Shown piece after piece: positions 8,101 through 15,189 of a stretch of 64,000 bases of DNA. The translations under genes were made by a program, and so were the position numbers. Positions within the stretch are counted from its first letter, which is position 1, and each line of letters opens with the position of its first letter. The notes below the pieces were generated by a model. It was not told the origin of the DNA, made no database searches, and saw only the letters and a program-made list of their open reading frames with translations. This DNA comes from Nocardioides jiangxiensis (GTDB lineage Bacteria; Actinomycetota; Actinomycetes; Propionibacteriales; Nocardioidaceae): assembly GCF_030580915.1 (NCBI RefSeq), contig NZ_JAUQTA010000001.1:1488001-1552000 (forward strand), given 5' to 3'.

Positions 8101-8710
8101 TCTGGCGGAACTTCACGCGCCGATCCCGAGACCAATGCGTACCGACGTACGTGACCAGGACATCCTTGTCGCGCCTCTCGCTCGCCTCCAGGCTCATGGA
8201 GTTCAGCAGTGCGAAAAGGGCATCCGTGCCCGCGAGCATGTCGACGTACGCGAACTTGATTCCCTGCGGAGCGTTGTCGACCCACGCGTCGAGGTCAGAC
8301 GACCATAGGCAGGACATCTCGACCTTGAACTTCTTCGAAAGCGCCGTTAGTTCCTCCTCGACCTCGTCGCGCGAGCCGGAGCCAGGGGCGGCGCCACCCT
8401 CGACGTTGGTCATGAGGATGTAGCGCTTGCAGCCCTCATTCACCAAGCGCTCGATGTTCGTCGCTTCACCGTTGATCTGCTGCTTCATCCACGTTGCAGT
8501 CTTCTTGCGACGGTCGCCCGAGAACTTGACCTGAAGGATCGTTCGGTTCTCACCGGTGCCCGAGACCATGTCCCGGCCACCGTCCTTCTCTCCAACCGGG
8601 AAGACGGCAACGTCGGGTAAGCGATCCAGCACGAGTGCTGCGCAGAGTTGCTGGAAGCGACTGTCGCCGAGCCGCTCGTAGAGGTACTTCCAGGATCCCG
8701 AACTCGCCAC
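5114..8710 (-). CDS. NLR-like defence protein: restriction-nuclease domain plus NACHT NTPase
   Basis: The protein is 1198 aa. GTG 8710 is chosen for the GGAGG seven bases upstream; the frame stays open to 8812. Residues about 1-170 look like an Mrr/PD-(D/E)xK nuclease: FPVGEKDGGRDM (Asp47) followed by TILQVKFS with Gln60 and Lys62. A NACHT-type P-loop NTPase follows, with Walker A GVPGQGKS at about 256-263 and the Walker B/sensor run VVFDGLDEV at about 371-379, the extra DGLDE acids being typical of NACHT. The remaining 650 or so residues are helical and repeat-like, as expected for a sensor. Bacterial NLR proteins of this design (bNACHT, Avs) sense phage proteins and activate an N-terminal nuclease. 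No partner gene is obvious. Confidence 0.82.
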   Translation of the reverse strand: MASSGSWKYLYERLGDSRFQQLCAALVLDRLPDVAVFPVGEKDGGRDMVSGTGENRTILQVKFSGDRRKKTATWMKQQINGEATNIERLVNEGCKRYILMTNVEGGAAPGSGSRDEVEEELTALSKKFKVEMSCLWSSDLDAWVDNAPQGIKFAYVDMLAGTDALFALLNSMSLEASERRDKDVLVTYVGTHWSRDRRVKFRQIDLVSDLLSDLFVDVTALRSRLPRGVFYSSAEVDHVAENLLDTATPPLTLIEGVPGQGKSTLAQYICQVYRATFIGRDALKAKGEALPETETDDLRVPFRIDLADYAEWATGGDPFAVTEPDAKKKPKPPKRITVEDFLLAHIEAAAPGHDLNVADVRSLLDRFPSQVVFDGLDEVASPELRQALVGEIDAFIGRWVQVRPGNMRVLVTTRPNASGLAEPAPDLFQRLELQPLTEAIRKRYLRQWVVAQQIDSGERRNLERIFGERTAAPHVAQLASNPMQLTILLHLIRTKGDSLPTARTSLYRAYMDLFLAREAAKTRAVLDNLSDLEEATAFIGWFMHALTEVDATSTRLPGARIIREMTMYLASVQKATDGVQGLFEALRDRVWVLTSKHTGTYEFDVQSIREFFAARFLYEFAQSDNGDGYEPEAALVELLPRSYWSNAARFLAGHFQSREIAHVADLIQERLGDVHGARQVRTTLWTLLADGIFKERPLAQTRVAEMLADDLTVRFVAPEIVRGSTLPTLASDFGAPVLSDVLRDAVTRDPGSRMTQSRMTVATSVGDQKDLEVWWQSELGKAAGQSAQTAWLTAGGSRRFASSLPATTVDALDLDMPASAMAAIEAGVSPTDGSKNAQRLLKAVLDGECSDAIPHGISEASDLLRVVAPRVLLMMTGLAGVGGNLNLAGHRAFATRQNDRTAALKRLSDRHGNRGIQNALRIHKGDGNTTTRWVNTARALAATYGRPTWLATEIAAIAAALPETVYFTGGNLTKGAPCFGTAMDYGQWLPAVRAHKSDQEWWRQQVTLCDCEHARATWVLGLLCSANAPVVQALLPEIGGIVSGLPPKEKRALIESSSRIAASGIPRNLASVYVDSDTSVEVRLLLGHYANNPADLFDDDLILEAAVLGRGSWPAARAAQERFKVDPSLDSARLIAAFGTGPTEVLPLEGDIPVEVAEQMLLRPADYSLGWLIAADRALTSRRYGAPLKNLADTAWGI

Positions 8711-9038
8711 AACGCCATCCTCCACGCACGGACCCAGAACGTCTGGGGAATCCCGGAGAGGATCGCTTAACGCGCCTTCCGCCATGCATCGCCACTCACA
8801 CAGCCCCTCCACTCACCGCACGAAGCCCTGGATTGGGCGCTGCGCATGCTTCACGAAGGAGGGCCCGTTCCGTCGCGCTTCGGCGCGATGTTGACAGCCA
8901 CTGCCTCGCCGGAGAGGACTAAAGTCGCCTGGCGATTGCGGCTTCGGAGCACCTGACGATCTACGGAGACGCCCGGGTCCGGGCCCGCGCCCATTCCGGC
9001 CAATTGGTGACCGACCGACGTGCGAAAAATGCCGACGG
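8711..9038. other. Gap upstream of the NACHT gene
   Basis: These 328 bases separate the DUF4268 gene from the NACHT gene, both on the minus strand. The first 100 bases could still be coding if the NACHT protein starts at 8812 or 8785. The rest should hold the NACHT promoter. I see no convincing gene, repeat or terminator in it. Confidence 0.4.
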
Positions 9039-9998
9039 CTAGTCCGCGACCACTCCAACTACGCCGCCAACCGCGGCGAACGCCCGCCGAAGGCGCGCCT
9101 GAGAGTCGATCAACCAGTCGGCGATCTCGGGCCAGCGCTCGCGGTCGTTGACGTCGGTGTAGGGCGAGAGCATGGCGATGCGCGTCGCCTTCTTCCCCTC
9201 CATGGGCTCCCAGGCGGGAACCGCACCCAAGGCTGCTTCGAAGGCGGCCCGGCGTTCGTAGAGCGCCTCGAACCGCGCCGTCGCGAGCGCCGGATCGGTC
9301 GCCAGGAAGTAGATCTGCGACACAAGTCCTTCGCGAGTCCAGACCATTGAGCCAACGATGCCTGGGACCCCGAAAATGGTGTCGCAGAACGACTGCTTCG
9401 ACGTGTTTCGTCGGGTCCACGACGGATGCTGTGCCCGCATCCGCGGCAACACAAAGTTCCAGAACTCGCGGTACGTCGCTTCTCGCTCGGAGGTCTCACC
9501 CGACTGGCGGGTCGCGGCCTTCACGGTCTTGTTCCAGTCGTTCGGCTGCGCCACCAGTTCGAAGTTCGGCGCGGGCTCCGAGTCCCCGATCCGCACAACG
9601 TGGATGACTACCCCGAAGACACGAGTGTTCTCGTCCGTGCGCTGGTTCAGCCAGTCGATGGCGGCGCGATGCTCTTCGCGGAACCCGGTCGCGACCCAGA
9701 CGATCGTGGTCGGATCCGTTCCTGCGGCGTAGGTGATGATCTGGCCCAGGTGAGTGTGGTCGGAGGTCTCCAATTGGTTCTCGACGATGACCACCTCGCC
9801 GGTCGACTCGTCTCGGCCGATCAGGTCGAGGCTGAATCCGCCGACTGGATGCTCGGCAGCCTCCAGGACCAGATCCATGCCCAGTAGATCGGACAGCACA
9901 TCGACGTTCCGAAGCAGCCACGGCGTGAAGTCCAGCGCTTCGTGCGGCCAGACCTCACGGGCAGGCACGACAGCGAGACGTCCGAGTGAGGTGGTCAT
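9039..9998 (-). CDS. DUF4268 protein with PD-(D/E)xK nuclease-like N-terminus
   Basis: The protein is 319 aa from ATG 9998. Residues about 40-120 show a nuclease-like core: FSLDLIGRDE followed by VVIVENQLETSDHTHLGQII, resembling the Asp/Glu-x-Gln or Lys arrangement of the NucS/PD-(D/E)xK group, then WVATGFREEHRAAIDWLN. The C-terminal half (YREFWNFVLPRMRAQHPSW and later YERRAAFEAALGAV) matches DUF4268. Such proteins are common in restriction and defence neighbourhoods, but their activity is not established. It stands alone between the NACHT gene and the recombinase pair, all on the minus strand. Confidence 0.7.
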   Translation of the reverse strand: MTTSLGRLAVVPAREVWPHEALDFTPWLLRNVDVLSDLLGMDLVLEAAEHPVGGFSLDLIGRDESTGEVVIVENQLETSDHTHLGQIITYAAGTDPTTIVWVATGFREEHRAAIDWLNQRTDENTRVFGVVIHVVRIGDSEPAPNFELVAQPNDWNKTVKAATRQSGETSEREATYREFWNFVLPRMRAQHPSWTRRNTSKQSFCDTIFGVPGIVGSMVWTREGLVSQIYFLATDPALATARFEALYERRAAFEAALGAVPAWEPMEGKKATRIAMLSPYTDVNDRERWPEIADWLIDSQARLRRAFAAVGGVVGVVAD

Positions 9999-10082
9999 GG
10001 TTTGGACCGTATCGGCAGCCGTCGACGGATGGGGACGCTTAGCGACTACCCGAACTGCTCACTCACCGAGTAGATGATCGCC

Positions 10083-11312
10083 TCACAGCCCGAGGCGTCC
10101 CGCGACGTTCCCGTCGCCTAGGAGGTTCTCGCGCCGCTCGTGCCGGGCAACCGCACCGAGGGTCACTAGGTCCGCGTGCGACGCGATGGCGTACGACTTC
10201 GCGTCGTTCCGCAGCGCCGTGCGGATCATGCCCGCGCGAAGGGAGATGAAGACGTAGCGCCCATCGAGCCCGGCTTCCTCGGTCCGGTCATGGACGATCC
10301 GGTTCAGTGCATTCGAGCGCAGCGGCTTCGGATAGACGACTGCGTGGTTGCTCGGCATGAACGCCAGTCCGTCTGGGGCACGCAACCCACGCTCTTCAAG
10401 TACATCGAGCCAGTCCTCCCAGGCAAGCGCCGGGTCGTACGCAGGGTCGGGTGCCGACGGCAGGAAAGTCAGCCGCTTCCGACCATCGATCGAGATCACG
10501 AGTCCTTTGTCATGGCGTTCGACATCGCGCTGCCGAAGAGTCGACGCCTCTGCTGTCCTCATTCCCGCTCCGTACGCCATGAGCATCAAGGCTGGGTCAC
10601 GGATCTGAGCGGGGTACGGGGCCGACGGATCCGGCTGGGCGAGGAGACGCGCGAGCCGATTCGCTACATACTGGCGGCCGTCAATGCCGAGCACATACTC
10701 GCCGCCCCCGACCGAGCGAAGCACTCGGATCATCGCGACGGGACAGGTTGCGCTCCCTCGCTCAGAGTTGAGGCGGTGAGTGATTCGTCGCGCCTCTCCG
10801 ACGCCCATCCTCCTGGTCTCCGTGATCTCGACGCGGTCCTTCCCGAGCCAGACGTCAGACCATTTCAAGCGACAGATGGCGATGTTGGTCATCTTGAGTC
10901 GCGTCCTCAGCATCAGCGCCGCTTCGCCGCGGCGCTGATCATCGGATGGTGTCCGGGCTGCGTCGACGAGTGCATGGGTCAGTTCAAGGTAGAGCGGGGC
11001 GTAGTGCGTCTTGCCGTCACCAACCGGCCTCTCGGAGAACAGACCCTTGAGGAACACCTTGACGTCGGGATCCTGATTCCACGGCCGGAGCCCGCGCAGT
11101 CGACGATCGAGATCGATGTATGTGAGCCGGTCGCGAATGGTCCGGCTTGGCAGGTCGCCCGTATGCAGGCCAGCCAGGTAGAGGACGACGGCCTCGGCCG
11201 AGTCGTCGAGATTGAAGCGGCTCTGGAATGCGGTGTAGGCAGCCGCCTCGACATGGGCTCGGTCCGCCCGTTCGGGAGAGACTAGGTCTCCGATCCTCCG
11301 TTCGCGCGCCAT
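10083..11312 (-). CDS. Tyrosine-recombinase-like protein B, apparently lacking the catalytic Tyr
   Basis: The protein is 409 aa from ATG 11312, whose A is the last base of the preceding stop (TGATG), so it is coupled to the upstream recombinase gene. It contains two consecutive recombinase-type folds: residues about 105-220 (ALMLRTRLKMTNIAICRLKW) and about 238-409 (ALMLMAYGAGMRTAEASTLR). The second has the first catalytic Arg (Arg252), SLR at 357-359 where HxxR is expected, and His391. No Tyr follows in the last 18 residues. It is therefore probably not a complete recombinase and may be a structural or DNA-binding partner of protein A. Its first fold lacks catalytic residues. Confidence 0.7.
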   Translation of the reverse strand: MARERRIGDLVSPERADRAHVEAAAYTAFQSRFNLDDSAEAVVLYLAGLHTGDLPSRTIRDRLTYIDLDRRLRGLRPWNQDPDVKVFLKGLFSERPVGDGKTHYAPLYLELTHALVDAARTPSDDQRRGEAALMLRTRLKMTNIAICRLKWSDVWLGKDRVEITETRRMGVGEARRITHRLNSERGSATCPVAMIRVLRSVGGGEYVLGIDGRQYVANRLARLLAQPDPSAPYPAQIRDPALMLMAYGAGMRTAEASTLRQRDVERHDKGLVISIDGRKRLTFLPSAPDPAYDPALAWEDWLDVLEERGLRAPDGLAFMPSNHAVVYPKPLRSNALNRIVHDRTEEAGLDGRYVFISLRAGMIRTALRNDAKSYAIASHADLVTLGAVARHERRENLLGDGNVAGRLGL

Positions 11313-12838
11313 CAGAGACCCATCTGGGTGGCCGGATTGTCGCGCCACGGGTCAGAGGAGATGTAGAGGATCAACGAGTCCAAGGTCGCGTGGCGAGAGC
11401 CCTTCGCGATGTCCTCCAGCCTCATGCCGAGGTCCGCCGCAGTGCTGATGAATCCTCTTCGTAGAGAGCGGCCGGACCAGCGTCCTTCGATGCCAGCCTC
11501 CGCCATCCGTGCGCGGATCATCACGGAGAGGGCGGTCGTCGTAAGCGGCAAGGTGCCGATACGCCCTGCTCGACCGACCTTGGTGAAGATGTGTCCGCCC
11601 TCCGCCAGGTAATCCGGACCCAGTTGGCGTTCCATTCGATCCCGCCACGCGATGAGCGCAGCGACGGGGTCAGTGATCGCCGCCGCTCCCTTGGGAATCC
11701 CGACGTCGACGCCTTCACCTACGCGGTCTGTCTTGGACTTGCGCAAACGCAGCACCATGCCGGATTCGACGAGCGTCACGTCAGTCCACCGAAACCCGAG
11801 AACGTCGGGTCGACGGAACGCGCCCGCGAAGCCAAGCAGGATGAGCGCCTTGTCCCTGAGCACATCAGGGCGGGACGAACCGAGGAGCCGCATCGCCTGG
11901 TCGAGTTCGGCCTTGTCCCCCGCCTTTCCCAACGAGTTGAGGCGAGCCTTGCGGATCCGGAAGACGTCGCGGGATTCCCACTCACGATCCTCCCTGCCAC
12001 CGTTCTTATCGGTCATCGTGACGACCCAAGGCACCGTCGTCCCTGCCAGATCTCGCCATGCCCTAAGTGCCCGCACCCCGCAGATGTCGGGGTCCTCCAG
12101 TGCGTCGATTCGTGCGCGACGATCGGACCGCTCCGAGCGAAGTGACCGCACGTAGATGGATGCGTATTTCGGCGTGAGCCGAACGTCGTCCCAGACGAGC
12201 CGGACCACCTCTCCGTCGCCCAGCCCCGCGCGGTGTAGCGCGAAGAGCGCTCGGTCGCGTACCTCCACAGGGTCTGGCCCGATGGAGTCGAGGTAGCGGC
12301 AGACTTCGCGCAGCGGGCCGATCTTTAGCGCGGAGATCTCGTCTTGCGGGTCCCGTGGCTTCACGCCCTTCCGCATCGACCGTAGGAACAGCGTCATCGC
12401 AGGGTCGTCGCCTGGCGGCTGGAGACCAGCCTCGACATGGATTCGGTTAATGGCTGCCATGTAGCCGCGGAGCGTGGAGAGCGAAGACCCTTCGGGGCCG
12501 ACGTGGTCGGCAAGGAAAATCATCACGACCTCAGGTGGCGAGTCGAGCGGGTCGAATCCCTTCTGCTCGCACCACGACTCAAAACGTCGCCAGCGCCGGG
12601 CATAGTCCTTGCGGGTTTCCTCCGAGATCGACTCGGAGAAAAGTTTCGCCGTCTTCGAGATGAGCGCTTCGAGTTCAGTTTGAGCCTCATCGGTCTCCCC
12701 AGTCAGGAACGCACGAACACGTGCTTCGCGGATCCGTGATGCGAGCGAACCCGGCTCGGCTCGGTCTCCGCCGGGTCGCGGCAACGTCGACCTGGGCTTC
12801 TGAGCGTTCGGGGGCCACTGCGCGTAGGTTGGGGTCAC
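11312..12838 (-). CDS. Tyrosine-recombinase-like protein A with two tandem catalytic folds
   Basis: The protein is 508 aa from GTG 12838; no ribosome site is clear and a later start is possible. Residues about 55-155 form a SAM-like core-binding domain (RKDYARRWRRFESWCEQKGF). Residues about 170-300 resemble a recombinase catalytic fold (RDRALFALHRAGLGDGEVVRL) without the key Arg. Residues about 312-508 form a second, better-kept fold: Arg342 in GAFRRPDVLGF, Lys369 in RKSKTD, RSLRR at 457-461 (Arg in place of the usual His), His483 in SRHATL and Tyr492 in LILYIS. It may therefore retain DNA breakage and joining activity. It is coupled to protein B immediately downstream, and the pair likely acts together in mobility of this island. 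Confidence 0.75.
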   Translation of the reverse strand: MTPTYAQWPPNAQKPRSTLPRPGGDRAEPGSLASRIREARVRAFLTGETDEAQTELEALISKTAKLFSESISEETRKDYARRWRRFESWCEQKGFDPLDSPPEVVMIFLADHVGPEGSSLSTLRGYMAAINRIHVEAGLQPPGDDPAMTLFLRSMRKGVKPRDPQDEISALKIGPLREVCRYLDSIGPDPVEVRDRALFALHRAGLGDGEVVRLVWDDVRLTPKYASIYVRSLRSERSDRRARIDALEDPDICGVRALRAWRDLAGTTVPWVVTMTDKNGGREDREWESRDVFRIRKARLNSLGKAGDKAELDQAMRLLGSSRPDVLRDKALILLGFAGAFRRPDVLGFRWTDVTLVESGMVLRLRKSKTDRVGEGVDVGIPKGAAAITDPVAALIAWRDRMERQLGPDYLAEGGHIFTKVGRAGRIGTLPLTTTALSVMIRARMAEAGIEGRWSGRSLRRGFISTAADLGMRLEDIAKGSRHATLDSLILYISSDPWRDNPATQMGL

Positions 12839-12931
12839 TCGGTGATCTAACGATCAATCGTCGCTCTCGGATCGATTTTGCGGATCTGCAACGCGGGGAG
12901 CGTTCGACCGTCGGCCGCACACCTGGAGGTT

Positions 12932-13309
12932 ATGGATCAAGATCTCTCCGCACGCATCCGCCGTCAGCGCGACCTCGACGCCGCCAACAGGCAGGGCCTC
13001 ATCGTCCTGTCGCGCGACCTTGAACGCCGGGGAGTGGGTGCCGAGATCGAGAACACCGGCGGCTACTGCATGGCCCTGGTTTGCTGCGTTCCGGACGACG
13101 ACGGCCCTTCGGAGTTCGTCGTCGCGACTCATGACGACCGGTGGTACGTCGCTCGCTACACCCAGGCGGAGTGGCATGACGGTGACTACCGCGGCCGCGG
13201 CATGCCGATTCCTCACGACTTCGAACGTCGCGGCGATGCCGTCAGTGCCTTTGACCAACTCATCCGCGACGGGCTGCCCCACGCAGCGTCGTTCGATAGG
13301 AGCGTCTGA
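12932..13309 (+). CDS. Hypothetical protein, small acidic
   Basis: The protein is 125 aa from ATG 12932, preceded by GGAGG at short spacing. It is not assigned to a family. It is compact and acidic, with FVVATHDDRWYVARYTQAEW in the middle and an AVSAFDQLIRDGLP tail, suggesting a single alpha/beta domain. The next gene starts one base after its stop, so the two form an operon. It is divergent from the recombinase pair with a gap of about 90 bases. It could be an accessory or regulatory protein of the neighbouring methyltransferase, but nothing in the sequence shows this. Confidence 0.6.
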   Translation: MDQDLSARIRRQRDLDAANRQGLIVLSRDLERRGVGAEIENTGGYCMALVCCVPDDDGPSEFVVATHDDRWYVARYTQAEWHDGDYRGRGMPIPHDFERRGDAVSAFDQLIRDGLPHAASFDRSV

Positions 13310-13310
13310 G

Positions 13311-13526
13311 ATGCCAGCGCCCCGCCAGTACGTAGTCGGTCTTCCCGTCATCGTTACCGTCCGAGATGACGGCACCGTGACCTACGACGTCGACACAGCC
13401 GAGACCAGCATCAGCCTGGGCGAGGACGAGACCGCGGCGGAGAACTACTCCGAGCGCCAGATCGCCCGCGATGTAGAGATCGTCGACGGCGACCATAGGC
13501 GACGTGTCGCTCGACGGGAGTCGTGA
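13311..13526 (+). CDS. Hypothetical protein, 71 aa
   Basis: A small protein starts at ATG 13311, one base after the preceding stop (TGAGATG). The sequence begins MPAPRQYVVGLPVIVTVRDD and is predicted to form short beta strands with an acidic, then basic, tail. No family is recognised. Position suggests co-translation with the 125-aa protein and possibly transcription into the methyltransferase gene that follows. Confidence 0.55.
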   Translation: MPAPRQYVVGLPVIVTVRDDGTVTYDVDTAETSISLGEDETAAENYSERQIARDVEIVDGDHRRRVARRES

Positions 13527-13599
13527 TCCCATGCGTCACTCGGGTCACGACCCGGCGCGGATGCCTATTCTGTCGGTGGTCTCTGCCTACGATTCGGCC

Positions 13600-15135
13600 A
13601 TGCCGCAGCAGCCCGCGTTTCGCTTCATCGATCTCTTCGCGGGCATCGGCGGCTTCCATGCCGTCATGAAGGCGTTCGGCGGTGAGTGCGTCTATGCCGT
13701 CGAGATCGACAAGAAGGCTGCGAACGTCTACGAGGCGAACTGGGGCCATCCGGCTCACGGCGACATCACTCTCGACGCCGACGACGAACTCGGGATCATG
13801 AACGTTCCGGCCCATGACGTCCTCTGCGCAGGCTTCCCCTGCCAGCCTTTCTCCAAGTCCGGCGCCCAGCGCGGCATGGACGAGGCCCGCGGCACCCTCT
13901 TCTTCAACATCGCCTCGATCATCAAGGCCCACCACCCGGCCGTCGTGCTCTTGGAGAACGTCCGGAACCTCATCGGACCGCGCCACGCCCACGAGTGGGA
14001 CGTGATCATCCAGACGCTGCGCGAAGAGGGCTACAACGTCTCGGCTCGTCCTGCCGTCTTCTCGCCCCACCTGCTGCCCGAGCACCTCGGCGGCACCCCG
14101 CAGGTCCGGGAGCGAGTCTTCATCACGGCGACCTATGCGCCCCAGACCGTCCCGTACCTGCCGAACGGGAAGGTCGACTTCGAGGTGGAAGGCCCCAGGC
14201 CCGTCGCGAATATGACCGACCGGTTCCCCGCCAAGGAGACCAGCAACGCGCCACTGTTCGACCCTGGCTCAAAGGACAACGGCTGGAACCTTCTCGACGG
14301 AAGCATCCTCACCGACTCGCACCGGGTGCCGGGGTGCGACCTGACGCCAGTCGAGACGCTCTGGATCGACGCCTGGGACGACTTCACGCTCTTGATGCGT
14401 GAGCGCACTGGGGAGCCGCTCAAGGGCTTCCCCTACTGGGCTGACTGCTGGCTCGACTTTCCTGAAGCAGCGGCCGCGATGCGACGTGCCCCGGTGCCGA
14501 CCCGCGATGACGAGGGCCGCTACCAGCCCACCTCCGCGGCGGACTTCAAGATGCCGAAGAAGGTCACCCGGCCCGCGATCCCGTCGCACCTGCCCGCGTG
14601 GAAGCAGAGCCACCTACGCAGGAACTACGACATGTTCGAGGCTCACTGGCGCGACGTTCTGCCCTGGGCCTGGCGCTGGGGCATCTACACGGACCTGTTC
14701 CCTGCTTCGCGGCGTAAGGCCGAGTGGCAGGCTCAGGACGCCAAGCGCCTCTGGGACACAGTCATGCACTTCCGACCGTCCGGTATCCGCGCCAAGCGTC
14801 CGACGTACCTACCCGCGCTTGTCGCCATCACCCAGACTTCGATTGTCGGGCCTCTGGAGCGGCGTCTGTCGCCCCGCGAGACTGCCCGCCTCCAGGGGCT
14901 TCCGGACACCTTCGTGTTCCCGAACCAGCCTGACGCGGCGACGTACAAGCAGATGGGCAACGGGGTCGCCGTAGGGGCAGTCCAGCACGTCTTCCGCGAG
15001 CACGTCCTGCGTGACGAAGCGCTGCTCATGGCAGATCCCGCTGGCGTGGGACCGAGGATCGTGGCAGCCGCCAAGGACACGACGCCCGCCAAGGTCGTGC
15101 AGCGTTTGGCAGAGCACAAGCCCGCCTGTTCCTGA
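13600..15135 (+). CDS. dcm: DNA (cytosine-5) methyltransferase
   Basis: The protein is 511 aa from ATG 13600, chosen because motif I (FIDLFAGIGGF) follows within ten residues. It transfers a methyl group from S-adenosylmethionine to C5 of cytosine. Visible motifs in order are I; IV with the catalytic Cys81 in GFPCQPFSKSG; VI with ENV at about 119-121; VIII in TPQVRERVF; IX in RLSPRETARLQGLPDTF; and X in YKQMGNGVAV. The stretch between VIII and IX, about 220 residues, is long and holds the target recognition region. It lies upstream of a putative nuclease on the same strand, and a Vsr repair nuclease is about 6 kb away, the usual company of such enzymes in restriction-modification systems. Confidence 0.92.
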   Translation: MPQQPAFRFIDLFAGIGGFHAVMKAFGGECVYAVEIDKKAANVYEANWGHPAHGDITLDADDELGIMNVPAHDVLCAGFPCQPFSKSGAQRGMDEARGTLFFNIASIIKAHHPAVVLLENVRNLIGPRHAHEWDVIIQTLREEGYNVSARPAVFSPHLLPEHLGGTPQVRERVFITATYAPQTVPYLPNGKVDFEVEGPRPVANMTDRFPAKETSNAPLFDPGSKDNGWNLLDGSILTDSHRVPGCDLTPVETLWIDAWDDFTLLMRERTGEPLKGFPYWADCWLDFPEAAAAMRRAPVPTRDDEGRYQPTSAADFKMPKKVTRPAIPSHLPAWKQSHLRRNYDMFEAHWRDVLPWAWRWGIYTDLFPASRRKAEWQAQDAKRLWDTVMHFRPSGIRAKRPTYLPALVAITQTSIVGPLERRLSPRETARLQGLPDTFVFPNQPDAATYKQMGNGVAVGAVQHVFREHVLRDEALLMADPAGVGPRIVAAAKDTTPAKVVQRLAEHKPACS

Positions 15136-15189
15136 GCCCACAAGCGCATTCTTCGGCGGCGCTTGACTCATGGTCGCTAGCCTCACCGG

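Noticed and set aside
10083..12838. Prophage
   Set aside because: Recombinase-like genes are present, but no terminase, portal, capsid, tail or lysis gene was found anywhere in the island.
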